A stretch of DNA of 64,000 nucleotides, taken from an uncultured Spirochaetota bacterium (GTDB lineage Bacteria > Spirochaetota > UBA4802 > UBA5550). The notes below the pieces were generated by a model that saw only the letters and a program-made list of their open reading frames with translations, was not told the origin of the DNA and did not search any database. The translations under genes and the position numbers were made by a program. The stretch is from contig CALMRZ010000078.1 of NCBI GenBank assembly GCA_937872225.1, positions 1 to 64,000 of the forward strand, in the 5' to 3' direction. Of this stretch, positions 52,791-61,803 are shown piece by piece (the stretch's first letter is position 1; each line of letters begins with the position of its first letter).

Positions 52791-54401
52791 ATGGCAAAAG
52801 CCCATTTAAACCCGGTCATTGCCTCGCACCTGGTGGAGATAAAGGCCGAGGAAGTTCCCGATACCCAGATATATGTCTTTGAGCGCGGCGAACACGGTGA
52901 GGACATAGTGACCTACAAAGACCTGCATGAAAAAGCGAACAGGATTGCACGCCTTCTCCTCGACAGCGGCATCAAGACCGGCGACACCTTCGGCGTCTTT
53001 ATGCGCAATTACCCCGAGTTTGTCTACAGCCTGATGGCGGGCACGACCATCGGCGCGATCATGGTGCCCATCGACCCGCGTTCCCGCGGCGACCGGCTGA
53101 AGTACCTGCTGACCAACAGCGGGGCCAAGGCGGTCATCGTGTCCATCGAGTGCCTGGAACAGCTTGAGGAAGTCGTGCAGGACGTTCCCGGCCTGAAGTT
53201 CATTACCGTGGCGTACCAGCGCGACCTGAACATGCCCGTGTCCCCGAAGTATCACGTGCTGAATGAGACCCTGGAAAAGGACACGTGGCAGACGGTCGAC
53301 CAGATGATCATGGACGTGCGCCACCCCATGCAGATAATCTACACCTCGGGAACGACCGGCGACCCCAAAGGCGTCGCCATCCGGAACAACCGCACGGGGC
53401 TCTTCAACATCCTCAACATGATCGTGTGGAAGTACAAGAAGGATGATATTCTCTACAACGGCCTGTCCCTGACACACGGCAACGCCCAGGCGGTGACCCT
53501 GTTCCCCGCCCTGGCCCTGGGGATCAAGGCGGTCTTCAGCCCGCGCTTCACCAAGAGCCGCATCTGGGACATATGCCGCAAGTACGGGTGCACCTCCTTC
53601 TCGTCCCTCGGCGGGATGCTCGCCGGCATCTACAACGAGCCGGACAAGCCCGATGACGGGGACAACCCGGTGAAGGTCGTGATCAGCGCCGGAACGCCGC
53701 AGCCGATTTGGGAAAACTTCGAGAAGCGCTTTAATGTCAAGATCCTCGAATGGTACGGATCGGTCGAGGGCGGGTTCGCGTACAAGCCGATCGGCCAGGG
53801 CCCCATAGGCTCTTTCGGGAAGCCGGTGCCGGGCGTCATGGAGTTCAAGGTCGTCGACGATGAGGACAGGGAAGTGCCGGTCGGGCAGACGGGCGAACTT
53901 ATCTGCCGCATGATGAAGGGCGAAACGAAAGTGGACTACCTGGGCAAACCGGACGATTCCGAGAAAAAGACCAGGGGCGGATGGCTCCGCACCGGCGACA
54001 TGGTGCACCGCGACGCCCAGGGATGGTACTTCTTCGATTTCCGGAAGGGCACTGAACTCCGTCGCGCCGGGGACTTTATTCAGCCGGAATACGTAGAGTC
54101 GGTCATCGGCAAGCACCCGGGTGTAAGCGAGGTGTGCGTCTTCGGCATACCGGCTGCTTCGGGGGCACCGGGCGAAAGCGACCTGGTGGCGGCCCTGGAG
54201 CCCTTTGACGGCAAGACGATCGACCCGGCCTCGGTTTATGAGCTCTGCAAAAGCAGTCTCGAGAAAAACTTTATCCCGTCATATCTGTTCGTGGTCGGCC
54301 ATATTCCGAAGACCATTACCGAGAAGGCCATACCGCGTCTGCTGAAAGAGATGTTCGATAAGGGTGAAGGAACGACGCACAAATACCAAGATCACGCATA
54401 A
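52791..54401 (+). CDS. AMP-forming acyl-CoA synthetase (ligase)
   Basis: This 536-aa enzyme activates a carboxylic acid to its CoA thioester through an acyl-adenylate. The P-loop-like motif is YTSGTTGDPKGVAIRNNR; LEWYGSVEGGFAYKPIG forms the A5 region and GGWLRTGDMVHRDAQGW the A8 hinge. The catalytic lysine region is ITEKAIPRLL. Such enzymes resemble the crotonobetaine/carnitine-CoA ligase branch or medium- to long-chain ligases; the substrate is not evident. It opens the enzyme part of the operon. Confidence 0.93.
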   Translation: MAKAHLNPVIASHLVEIKAEEVPDTQIYVFERGEHGEDIVTYKDLHEKANRIARLLLDSGIKTGDTFGVFMRNYPEFVYSLMAGTTIGAIMVPIDPRSRGDRLKYLLTNSGAKAVIVSIECLEQLEEVVQDVPGLKFITVAYQRDLNMPVSPKYHVLNETLEKDTWQTVDQMIMDVRHPMQIIYTSGTTGDPKGVAIRNNRTGLFNILNMIVWKYKKDDILYNGLSLTHGNAQAVTLFPALALGIKAVFSPRFTKSRIWDICRKYGCTSFSSLGGMLAGIYNEPDKPDDGDNPVKVVISAGTPQPIWENFEKRFNVKILEWYGSVEGGFAYKPIGQGPIGSFGKPVPGVMEFKVVDDEDREVPVGQTGELICRMMKGETKVDYLGKPDDSEKKTRGGWLRTGDMVHRDAQGWYFFDFRKGTELRRAGDFIQPEYVESVIGKHPGVSEVCVFGIPAASGAPGESDLVAALEPFDGKTIDPASVYELCKSSLEKNFIPSYLFVVGHIPKTITEKAIPRLLKEMFDKGEGTTHKYQDHA

Positions 54402-54416
54402 AACAAGGAGGATGAT

Positions 54417-55655
54417 ATGTCCTATACTGAACTGGATCTGAGCCTCACCGAGGACCATGTGGCCCTGAAGGAGGCTGTGCATAAATTCGCGATGGGCGTG
54501 CTGCGCCCGGCCGCGATCGAGCTCGACAGGATGACGCCCGAGCAGGTCGTTGAAAAAAATTCCCTCTACTGGAAGTGCATGAAGCAGATGTACGAGCTCA
54601 ACTATCACACCGTGCTCATTTCAGACGCCTACGGCGGACTGGGTCTTGACCCGCTGGCCACCCATATCGTCTGGGAGGAGCTGTCGTACGGCAGCGTCGG
54701 CTTCGCCGTGTCCCTGGGCTGCAGCTGCTTTAACGCTTTTTATGCCTCCATGATGGCCGATGACTACATGATCGACAAGTTCATCGTCCCCTTTGTCGAG
54801 TGCCGCGACGCGAGCGTCATGAGCTGCTGGGGCATCACCGAGCCGGACCACGGATCGGATATTCTCATGTCCGGAACCGACAATTTCCACAACCCGAAGG
54901 TCACCCAGCAGGTCAAGGTGACAAAAAAAGGCGGCGACTACGTGCTTAACGGGCAGAAGTCCTCGTGGATCTCCAACGGACCGGTGGCGAGCAACATATC
55001 CCTCTTCGTGAACCTCGAGCCGAGCATGGGGATGGCCGGCGGCGGTATTTGTCTGGTGGACCTGAACCAGCCCGGCATCAGCAGGGGCAAGCCCCTCAAC
55101 AAGATGGGACAGCGGGAGCTTCCCCAGGGGGAGATATTCTTTGATAACGCCGTGTGCCCGGGGCCGCACATGATCATCGACCAGGAGAGCTATGAACTCA
55201 TGACGGACCTAACCCTGGCCCACGCCAACGCGACCATGGGGGCGTATTTCACCGGCGTGGCCCAGGCGGCCTATGACATGGCGGTCCAGTATTCCACGGA
55301 GCGCGTGCAGGGGGGCAAGCGCCTCTGCGACCATCAGTTCGTGCAGAAGAAGCTCTTCGAGATGTTCTGCAAAACGGCGACGGCCCGGTCCTTCTCGCGC
55401 GACGCCATGTGTTACAACATGAACACGACGCCGCCGGACGTGAAATACTCCATAGCGTCGAAGGTGTACTGCACCCAGGCGGCCATGGAAGTGACCCATG
55501 ACGCGGTCCAGATCTTCGGCGGCTACGGGCTGTCCAAGGAATTTCCCATTGAGAAACTCTTCCGTGACGCCCGGGCAGGCCTCATCGAGGACGGATCAAA
55601 CGATTCCCTGGCGATTACGGCAGGGAACATGATCGTCAAGGAGGCCGTGGCGTAA
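54417..55655 (+). CDS. Acyl-CoA dehydrogenase family protein
   Basis: This 412-aa flavoenzyme should oxidise an acyl-CoA to the 2-enoyl-CoA. Family marks are MSCWGITEPDHGSDIL, YVLNGQKSSWISNGPVASN and VHDAVQIFGGYGLSKEFPIEK (shorter: QIFGGYGLSKEFP). The usual catalytic glutamate of the YEGT motif near the C-terminus is replaced: the sequence here is LIEDGSNDS, with Asp where Glu is expected. An Asp could still act as base, or the substrate geometry may differ. AAGGAGG precedes ATG 54417. The last base of the stop is shared with the next gene's ATG. Confidence 0.92.
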   Translation: MSYTELDLSLTEDHVALKEAVHKFAMGVLRPAAIELDRMTPEQVVEKNSLYWKCMKQMYELNYHTVLISDAYGGLGLDPLATHIVWEELSYGSVGFAVSLGCSCFNAFYASMMADDYMIDKFIVPFVECRDASVMSCWGITEPDHGSDILMSGTDNFHNPKVTQQVKVTKKGGDYVLNGQKSSWISNGPVASNISLFVNLEPSMGMAGGGICLVDLNQPGISRGKPLNKMGQRELPQGEIFFDNAVCPGPHMIIDQESYELMTDLTLAHANATMGAYFTGVAQAAYDMAVQYSTERVQGGKRLCDHQFVQKKLFEMFCKTATARSFSRDAMCYNMNTTPPDVKYSIASKVYCTQAAMEVTHDAVQIFGGYGLSKEFPIEKLFRDARAGLIEDGSNDSLAITAGNMIVKEAVA

Positions 55656-56899
55656 TGGGAAACATTTACATCATAGGATCGGGGATGATCCGGTTCAACA
55701 AGTACCCGGACAAGACCGTCAAGACCATGGCCGAGGAGGCAATCAACCTCGCCCTCGCGGACGCCGGCCTGTCCGGCAGGGACATCCAGTCCGCCTTCTT
55801 CTCCAATACCTTCTGGGGAATGTTCGATAACCAGCATTCAATCAGGGGGCAGGTGGTCTTCCGCGGCATGGGCATCGACAAGATACCGGTGGTCAACGTG
55901 GAGAACGCCTGCGCCGGCGCGTCAACGGCGCTCCATCTGGCCTACACCGGGATACGGGCCGGCATGTGGGACGTTGCCATCGCGGTCGGCTCGGAGAAGA
56001 TCACCAGTCCCAACAAGGCCCAGTCCCTCGGCGCGTACGCGTCGTGCATGGACGTGGGCAATCTTCAGAAGCATATCAACATGATCATGGAAGTGGGCAA
56101 AACCTTCAAGAACCTGAAGATCCCCGGCCACGACGAGTCGAAGCCGGGGGAAGGGCGCAGCATTTTCATGGACGCCTATGCCATGGGCGCCCGGTGGCAC
56201 ATGGACCGCTTCGGCTCCACCCAGAAACAGCTCGCGGTAATCTGCTCGAAGAACCATTTTCACGGATCCCTCAACCCGCTGTCGCAGTACCAGCAGCTGA
56301 TGTCCGTGGAGGAGGTGCTGGCGGACAAGGAGGTGGCATGGCCCCTCACGCGGGCGATGTGCGCTCCCGTGGGCGACGGCGCCGCGGCCTGCATCGTCTG
56401 CTCCGAATCGTTTCTGAAAAAGCTCCCGGGCGCGCGGCCGGTGAAGATCATCGCGTCGGTGTGCGGCCAGGGGAGCGACCGGGAGCTGGACGGCGAGGAC
56501 ATCGGCGAGCGCCTGTCGAAGCAGGCCTACAGCATGGCCGGAGTGGGGCCGAAGGACATCAGCCTGGCGGAGCTCCATGACGCGACCTCCTGGGGCGAGC
56601 TGCACCAGTCAGAGGTGATGGGCTTCTGCCCGGTCGGGGAAGGAGGCCCTTACGCGGAAACCGGGGCGACGCGCCTCGGCGGCGAACGGCCCATCAACAC
56701 GAGCGGCGGTCTCGAGTGCCGGGGGCACCCCATCGGCGCGTCGGGATTAGCGCAGATCCACGAGCTGGTGCTGCAGCTCCGGGGCGAGGCTGGCAAGCGG
56801 CAGGTGGAAAAGGCCCGCATCGGCCTCGCCGAGAACGGCGGCGGCAACATCCACGTGGAAGAGGCGGCGATGTGCGTCCACATACTGGAAAAGGCGTAG
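55655..56899 (+). CDS. Thiolase-like protein, SCP-x type
   Basis: The 414-aa product has the thiolase fold with the reactive cysteine in VENACAGASTALHLA (C-A-G-A-S) and a C-terminal GLECRGHPIGASG plus ENGGGNIHVEEAAMC. This belongs to the SCP-x/lipid-transfer branch, which cleaves 3-ketoacyl-CoA of branched or sterol side chains, and some members act as aldolases with DUF35 partners. The start overlaps the dehydrogenase stop by one base. The SCP2 protein at 51024 may serve as its lipid carrier. No DUF35 gene is adjacent. Confidence 0.88.
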   Translation: MGNIYIIGSGMIRFNKYPDKTVKTMAEEAINLALADAGLSGRDIQSAFFSNTFWGMFDNQHSIRGQVVFRGMGIDKIPVVNVENACAGASTALHLAYTGIRAGMWDVAIAVGSEKITSPNKAQSLGAYASCMDVGNLQKHINMIMEVGKTFKNLKIPGHDESKPGEGRSIFMDAYAMGARWHMDRFGSTQKQLAVICSKNHFHGSLNPLSQYQQLMSVEEVLADKEVAWPLTRAMCAPVGDGAAACIVCSESFLKKLPGARPVKIIASVCGQGSDRELDGEDIGERLSKQAYSMAGVGPKDISLAELHDATSWGELHQSEVMGFCPVGEGGPYAETGATRLGGERPINTSGGLECRGHPIGASGLAQIHELVLQLRGEAGKRQVEKARIGLAENGGGNIHVEEAAMCVHILEKA

Positions 56900-56911
56900 G
56901 CGAGGACATCA

Positions 56912-56998
56912 ATAACGGAATGTCACTTCGACGAGTCCCTTGCAAGGGATGAGGAGAAAAACTAAAAAAAGGATTTCTCCCTTCGTTCGAAATGATAC
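56912..56998. repeat. Inverted repeat element, family C
   Basis: GGAATGTCACTTCGACGAG (from 56918) pairs roughly with CTTCGTTCGAAATGATACC, and GGAGAAA (56953-56959) with TTTCTCC (56974-56980). The unit CTTCGTTCGAAATGA belongs to a short inverted element; a half copy is at 36816-36860. It separates the thiolase gene from the SDR gene, so it may interrupt the operon. Confidence 0.6.
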
Positions 56999-57015
56999 CA
57001 TTGTTATGTCATGAT

Positions 57016-57050
57016 CTCTCAGGGATGAGAGGGATTTGTGACAAGAGGAG
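57016..57050 (+). promoter_or_regulatory. GGA-loop hairpin and GGA-containing ribosome site before the SDR gene
   Basis: CTCTCA (57016-57021) and TGAGAG (57026-57031) form a perfect 6-bp stem with loop GGGA, and the apex CAGGGATG matches the CsrA consensus CANGGANG. A second GGA lies in the ribosome site AGAGGAG (57044-57050). A pair 20-25 nt apart is a usual CsrA repression layout. Inference only. Confidence 0.35.
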
Positions 57051-57052
57051 CC

Positions 57053-57865
57053 ATGAAAAAATACAACCTGAAAGAAAAGTATGTGCTCATTACCGGGGCT
57101 TCGTCAGGCATTGGGAAGGAACTGGCCCGTTGTTTCGCCGAAGCCGGGTCTCACTGCGTGCTTCATTCGATACCGAGGGAGCGTGACGCGCTGATTGAGT
57201 GGGGTCGCGAGCTCCAGAACCGGTACTCGGTCAGGACATGGTGTCTGATCGAAGATTTTGCCGACGATGAGGGACCGGGAAATCTCGTCCGGAATATAAT
57301 GGAGCACGTTCCGCGCGTGGATGTCCTGGTCAATAACGCGGGGACGATGGTGTATGGTAATGTTCACGAGGCCTCCCTGAAGAGCCAGGTCGACCTGGTG
57401 AAGGTCAATATCGGCGGCTACCTGGCGCTGATGCGTCTTCTGATACCCGATATGGTGAAGCGCGGAGACGGCCGGGTCCTCAATATCAGCTCCGTTTCGG
57501 CCTTTCAGCCCTGTCCCCATCACGCGGTTTATGGCGCGTCAAAATCCTTCATCCAGAGCCTGTCCGAGGCGGTCAGTCAGGAATTGCGGGGCACCGGCGT
57601 CAAGGTCACGGCCTTTTGCCCCTCCTATACCAAGACGCCTCTTCTCCAGGTGAAGGATTTTCCCGAAAAAGTATGGTGGTACAAAATCAGCGGGCTCAGC
57701 GATCCGGCGGAGGTCGCCCGCCAGGGAATGGAGGCCCTGGTGAAGGGCAAAACGGTGGCCGTTCCCGGACTGATGAGCAAGTTTGTCCACCTGGTCCTGA
57801 ACCGGTTCCTGCCGCGGAGCATTGTGGCTGTCATTTCAAATTTCGTGCTGCGCGGCGCTAAATAA
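57053..57865 (+). CDS. Short-chain dehydrogenase/reductase
   Basis: This 270-aa Rossmann protein has the cofactor loop LITGASSGIGKELARCF, LVNNAGTMVYG and the catalytic Ser-Tyr-Lys in ISSVSAFQ and HHAVYGASKSF. It probably acts as a 3-hydroxyacyl-CoA or hydroxysteroid dehydrogenase in the same lipid pathway as the genes upstream. The C-terminus is hydrophobic (HLVLNRFLPRSIVAVISNFV), suggesting membrane association. ATG 57053 is close to its AGAGGAG site; GTG 57038 is an alternative start. A hairpin precedes it. Confidence 0.92.
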   Translation: MKKYNLKEKYVLITGASSGIGKELARCFAEAGSHCVLHSIPRERDALIEWGRELQNRYSVRTWCLIEDFADDEGPGNLVRNIMEHVPRVDVLVNNAGTMVYGNVHEASLKSQVDLVKVNIGGYLALMRLLIPDMVKRGDGRVLNISSVSAFQPCPHHAVYGASKSFIQSLSEAVSQELRGTGVKVTAFCPSYTKTPLLQVKDFPEKVWWYKISGLSDPAEVARQGMEALVKGKTVAVPGLMSKFVHLVLNRFLPRSIVAVISNFVLRGAK

Positions 57866-57954
57866 AAGACCGATCGGCGCGCTCTTCCGCTTTCGAAAGC
57901 ATGGCCAGTGTGTAGTCGTTCCATGATTTCATTGTTGCACGGGGGCATGTCAAT

Positions 57955-58905
57955 ATGAAAAGGATCCTCATAACCGGCTCTTCCGGTTATATCGGCGCGA
58001 AGCTGACCGCCTTTCTTTCAGACAAACAGGATGTTGGGTTGATTGTCGGGCTGGATGTGAAAGGACCCGGTTACTACGGGAACAAGTTTGTTTTTTATGA
58101 AAGGGATGTCCGGGAGCCGGTGGACGATATCATCAATACGCATTCAATAGACACGGTCATCCATGCCGCTTTTATCCTGCCCCCCATTCATGACAGGAAA
58201 CTGATGGAGGACATCAATATCAACGGCACCAGGTCCGTCCTGGACTCGTGCGTCAGGGCGGGAGTGAAGCGGGTTCTCTATACCAGTTCCACGACCGCCT
58301 ACGGCTTTCATCCGGACAATGACCGTCCCCTTGTTGAGGAGAGTCCCCTGCGGGGCAATGATGATGTCACCTACAGCAAGTCAAAAAAAATCATCGAAGG
58401 CATTTTCGCTGAATACAGCAGTCAATATCCGGATATAAGCTTCATTATTATCCGGCCCTGCTTCGTGGTGGGTCCGGGCTTCGATAATCCCCTGGCCCGT
58501 TTTTTGCAGTTGAAAATTGTTCCCATTCCCGTCAGGACGGAACCAATGCAATTTATCCATGAGGACGACCTTGTCGAGATCATGTGGATCCTTTTGCTGC
58601 GGGGGAAGGGCGGAGCCTATAATGCGGCCGGCGACGGCGTCATGACGATACGTGAGATGGCATCGGCCCTCGGCAATATAACGCTGCCCCTGCCGTATCG
58701 CCTGGTATATCTGCTGAACAACATTGCCTGGCTTCTTCGGCTGACCTTCCTGAGTGAATTCCCCAGCCCGTACCTGGCAATGATACGGTACAGCTGGGTG
58801 GCGTCCTGCGAGAAATTAAAGCGCTCAACTGGGTATTCTTTTCGGTATGATACTCGGCAGGCCTTTGCCGATTTCGCACGTCATATAGCGTCTTTAAAAA
58901 ATTAG
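57955..58905 (+). CDS. NAD-dependent epimerase/dehydratase (extended SDR)
   Basis: This 316-aa extended SDR has the GxxGxxG loop in RILITGSSGYIGAKL, the catalytic Ser-Thr region in YTSSTTAYGFHPDN and YxxxK in VTYSKSKKII, and the substrate end RPCFVVGPG. A C-terminal hydrophobic segment (RLVYLLNNIAWLLRLTFL) may anchor it to the membrane, as in 3-beta-hydroxysteroid dehydrogenases. Together with the SCP2 and SCP-x genes this favours a steroid-like or isoprenoid substrate. It lies 89 bases after the SDR and ends the operon. Confidence 0.9.
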   Translation: MKRILITGSSGYIGAKLTAFLSDKQDVGLIVGLDVKGPGYYGNKFVFYERDVREPVDDIINTHSIDTVIHAAFILPPIHDRKLMEDININGTRSVLDSCVRAGVKRVLYTSSTTAYGFHPDNDRPLVEESPLRGNDDVTYSKSKKIIEGIFAEYSSQYPDISFIIIRPCFVVGPGFDNPLARFLQLKIVPIPVRTEPMQFIHEDDLVEIMWILLLRGKGGAYNAAGDGVMTIREMASALGNITLPLPYRLVYLLNNIAWLLRLTFLSEFPSPYLAMIRYSWVASCEKLKRSTGYSFRYDTRQAFADFARHIASLKN

Positions 58906-58931
58906 CGTTTCCCGGGGAGCAGGCGCCCGGT

Positions 58932-61103
58932 TCATTGACCGGGGGTTTGCTCCAGGTTCTGAATGATGCCTTTGAGCTCGCCGGCTTTTTCGTTCAGCAC
59001 TTTGATAAAGCGCAGGATTTTCGTGTTGGACACGGCGATGTCGTTGGCCATGTTTGCCAGGGTCTGGATCGTGGTCGCTCCCTCCATCATGCCGTTTTTC
59101 TGCTCGCCCGTGGCGATGGAAATGACCCGGGACTGCTCCTTGATGACATCGGACTGGTTCACCAGTTCCTGAATCGCGCTTTCCTGTTTGCCCATCGCCG
59201 ATTTCACGGTTTCGATCTGATTGTTGATGCCGGTGACAAGCTTGGCCACGTCGCTGGTTGAAAGTTTCGTCTGGTTGACGATTTCAATGCCCCGGCGTAT
59301 GTCCACTGAAATTTTCTCGATCTGGCTGGATATCTGCTTGGAGTTGTCCGATGTGGCGGTGGCGAGCTTACCGATTTCGTCTGCAACGACGGCGAAGCCC
59401 CTCCCGTGCTCTCCTGCCCGCGCCGCCTCGATTGCGGCGTTAAGTGAAAGGAGATTGATCTTGTCAGAAATGTCATTGATCAGGGATATGATGTTCGTGA
59501 TTGACTGGCCGCCTTCGTTGATGATCTTCATCATGTCGGTCATGCGGGTAAGGTCCACGTCGGTTTTTTCTGTGAAATGAATTATATTCTTCATGCTGTC
59601 CACCACGGCGAGGCTGGTGTTCTGCACATCGCGCTGTGTGGAGTTCAGGATGTCTACCATGCGGCGGATTTTTTCTCCTTCCTGGGCAAGCCGCGCCATG
59701 GACTGGTCGATGGAATCCGTTGACGATGTCAGCTCTTCATAGGATGCCGCCATTTCTTCGGCATGGGCAGCCTGGTTCTGCGCAACGTGGGAAAAAGTAT
59801 CAACGATTTCCTTGTGTTCGTTACTCATCGTGATAAGCTCGGTTGACATTGTTTCCGCTTTTTCAAAAATTGAAAGGAGTGATTCGGTGCGTTGTTCCAG
59901 GTCTTTTTTTGTTCTCCTGAGAGACTCGGTCATCATGTTGATGCGGTCAGCCATGGCGATGGATAGCAGGATTGACTGGAAAGCCGCCCCCAGGAGGACC
60001 CCATACTTGGTGATCAACAATTCGGGGAGAAGGCCGAAGGTCTTGAACCCGTACAGCAGGGTCCCCGCGCTGAGGGCGAACCAGGATATAAGGAAATAGA
60101 TGGCGGGACGATATCCCTTTTTCCATTGAATGAAGGCTGCGATGATGAGCGCCGGCGCATAGAGCACGCAGAGGACAACGGCATAGATGATGGCGATGAA
60201 ATAACCGGCGGCAAGGGCAAGGCAGAGACCGATAATCCCGAGGGCGCAGAATCCGAGGATGACCCTGTCGATCTTCGGGTTCAGGGCCTTTGTCTGGAGG
60301 AACCTGCGGGCAAAAAGAGAACTCCATATCGTCACCATGCTTACTGAAAAGGGGACTACACGCTTGCCCCACCAGGGCAATCCCGGCCAAAGGTATTGAT
60401 ATGAGATGCCGTTTTCAGAAGTAATATAAATAACAAAGGCGGTCATGTAAAGGATGAGGAAGAGATAACCCAGGTCCCTGGTCATAAGGAAAATGAACAG
60501 GTTGTACAGGATCATGACTATGATAAACCCGTAAAAGATGCCCAGGAACAGGTGGACCATGGTGCTCTGTTCGGTGAATGCCTGGCTAGTGACTAGTTTC
60601 ATGGGAACGGCGAAGGAATCCTGCGTTTCTATTCTTAAGTAAAAGGTGCTGGTGGTGCCGGGGGCGATATTCAAGTTAAAAACGAAATTTTCATTTTTGA
60701 TGTCCCTTTCGGTAAACGGCAGCATCTGTCCCTGCCTCTTTTCCTCATATCCTTTTTTGCCTGGGATAAAAAGTGTAATGTGGTCAAGCAGGGCATAGTT
60801 GATGACCAGGAGCCATTTTTCTTTCGTTTCACCTCCATCGATGCTGAATGAGAGCCAGTATGCGGAGCGGGTGTAGCCGAAGTTAGGCGTATCTTTTATA
60901 TCGTGTTTGAACTTGCTCCTGTATTCGGGAGATGATACCTGGTCTATCGTCAATTTTCTTTCACTGTCTTCAAGATATGACAGCAGCTGACCTGAGATAT
61001 CATACTCCCCGGTGTCGTCATGTACGATAAGACTCTTTTGTGCGACTAACTGCGAGCAGGTTAGTAGGAAGAGAATAATAGATAATGTTATTTTCATGTT
61101 CAT
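58932..61103 (-). CDS. 7TMR-DISM methyl-accepting chemotaxis protein
   Basis: This 723-aa receptor begins with a signal peptide ([20 protein letters not shown]), then the periplasmic DISM domain ([38 protein letters not shown]) and seven membrane helices starting at [20 protein letters not shown]. The cytoplasmic part is an MCP signalling coiled coil with tip [20 protein letters not shown] and [16 protein letters not shown]. The head is homologous to that of the kinase at 45882-49055, yet the output is chemotactic. Its C-terminus (NLEQTPGQ) lacks the GF-EF tail of the other two MCPs. The gene stands alone and converges with the epimerase gene. Confidence 0.95.
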   Translation of the reverse strand: MNMKITLSIILFLLTCSQLVAQKSLIVHDDTGEYDISGQLLSYLEDSERKLTIDQVSSPEYRSKFKHDIKDTPNFGYTRSAYWLSFSIDGGETKEKWLLVINYALLDHITLFIPGKKGYEEKRQGQMLPFTERDIKNENFVFNLNIAPGTTSTFYLRIETQDSFAVPMKLVTSQAFTEQSTMVHLFLGIFYGFIIVMILYNLFIFLMTRDLGYLFLILYMTAFVIYITSENGISYQYLWPGLPWWGKRVVPFSVSMVTIWSSLFARRFLQTKALNPKIDRVILGFCALGIIGLCLALAAGYFIAIIYAVVLCVLYAPALIIAAFIQWKKGYRPAIYFLISWFALSAGTLLYGFKTFGLLPELLITKYGVLLGAAFQSILLSIAMADRINMMTESLRRTKKDLEQRTESLLSIFEKAETMSTELITMSNEHKEIVDTFSHVAQNQAAHAEEMAASYEELTSSTDSIDQSMARLAQEGEKIRRMVDILNSTQRDVQNTSLAVVDSMKNIIHFTEKTDVDLTRMTDMMKIINEGGQSITNIISLINDISDKINLLSLNAAIEAARAGEHGRGFAVVADEIGKLATATSDNSKQISSQIEKISVDIRRGIEIVNQTKLSTSDVAKLVTGINNQIETVKSAMGKQESAIQELVNQSDVIKEQSRVISIATGEQKNGMMEGATTIQTLANMANDIAVSNTKILRFIKVLNEKAGELKGIIQNLEQTPGQ

Positions 61104-61226
61104 ACAGTTTGAATAAAATTTAATTATAGATTAAGATATGTCTATAGTATTTGTAAATAACAAATTAATGGTTGGATTCAATCCAATGATTTGGTTTTTG
61201 TTTTATTATAGGCTATTTGTGGAATT

Positions 61227-61661
61227 TTAGATGATTTTTTCTATGTTTGGTGGATAACCCCAGATAAAAATCCAGCAAGGAACTGAATCGATTCGTCTTT
61301 CCATGATAATATAATTTTTGTAGCGATAGTTATCGGTATAATCTTTTTTAAATAACTTATTGAGATATTTCCTTACAGCATAAGAAAGAATTAATGACAC
61401 AGACATCTTGAGGAGCTTCTTGAGGTCCAGAAAATACTCATAATCGTCGGGACGAACCGCCAGGTGGAACCTGTGCCACTCATGCGGTTTTCTCCTTTGC
61501 TGGTATTTGACCAACTTGCAGAGACAGTCGGGCCTTGCAGCGTCATCCATGGCTTTCTTCAGCAGGATTACGATCAATTCCGACCGGCTAATGCCCAGGG
61601 CCTTTGCAGCCCCCGTGATTTGGTTCAGGATATCCAGATGCACATTGATAGTGGTTTCCAT
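61227..61661 (-). CDS. Protein with two ribbon-helix-helix-like segments (144 aa)
   Basis: The N-terminus reads TTINVHLDILNQITGAAKAL followed by GISRSELIVILLKKA, a strand-helix-turn-helix pattern of CopG-like DNA-binding proteins. After a basic spacer (KYQQRRKPHEWHRF) a second, similar unit follows (HLAVRPDDYEYFLDLKKLLK, then MSVSLILSYAVRKYLNKL). Two RHH segments in one chain would act as a built-in dimer. A GAGGGGAA site precedes ATG 61661. The protein is basic and of low GC at its end. It stands alone; its targets are unknown. Confidence 0.65.
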   Translation of the reverse strand: METTINVHLDILNQITGAAKALGISRSELIVILLKKAMDDAARPDCLCKLVKYQQRRKPHEWHRFHLAVRPDDYEYFLDLKKLLKMSVSLILSYAVRKYLNKLFKKDYTDNYRYKNYIIMERRIDSVPCWIFIWGYPPNIEKII

Positions 61662-61803
61662 GGTTCCCCTCGTCCCATGTCGTATATGCTTTCATGTGGT
61701 AACGAATGGCCCCCGCGTTTCTTAAAAAATATTTTAGGTTCTTTTTTTATTGAATTTTTTCCATAATGTCTTGTCATGGGAACTGATGACGCAAGGAGTC
61801 CCG

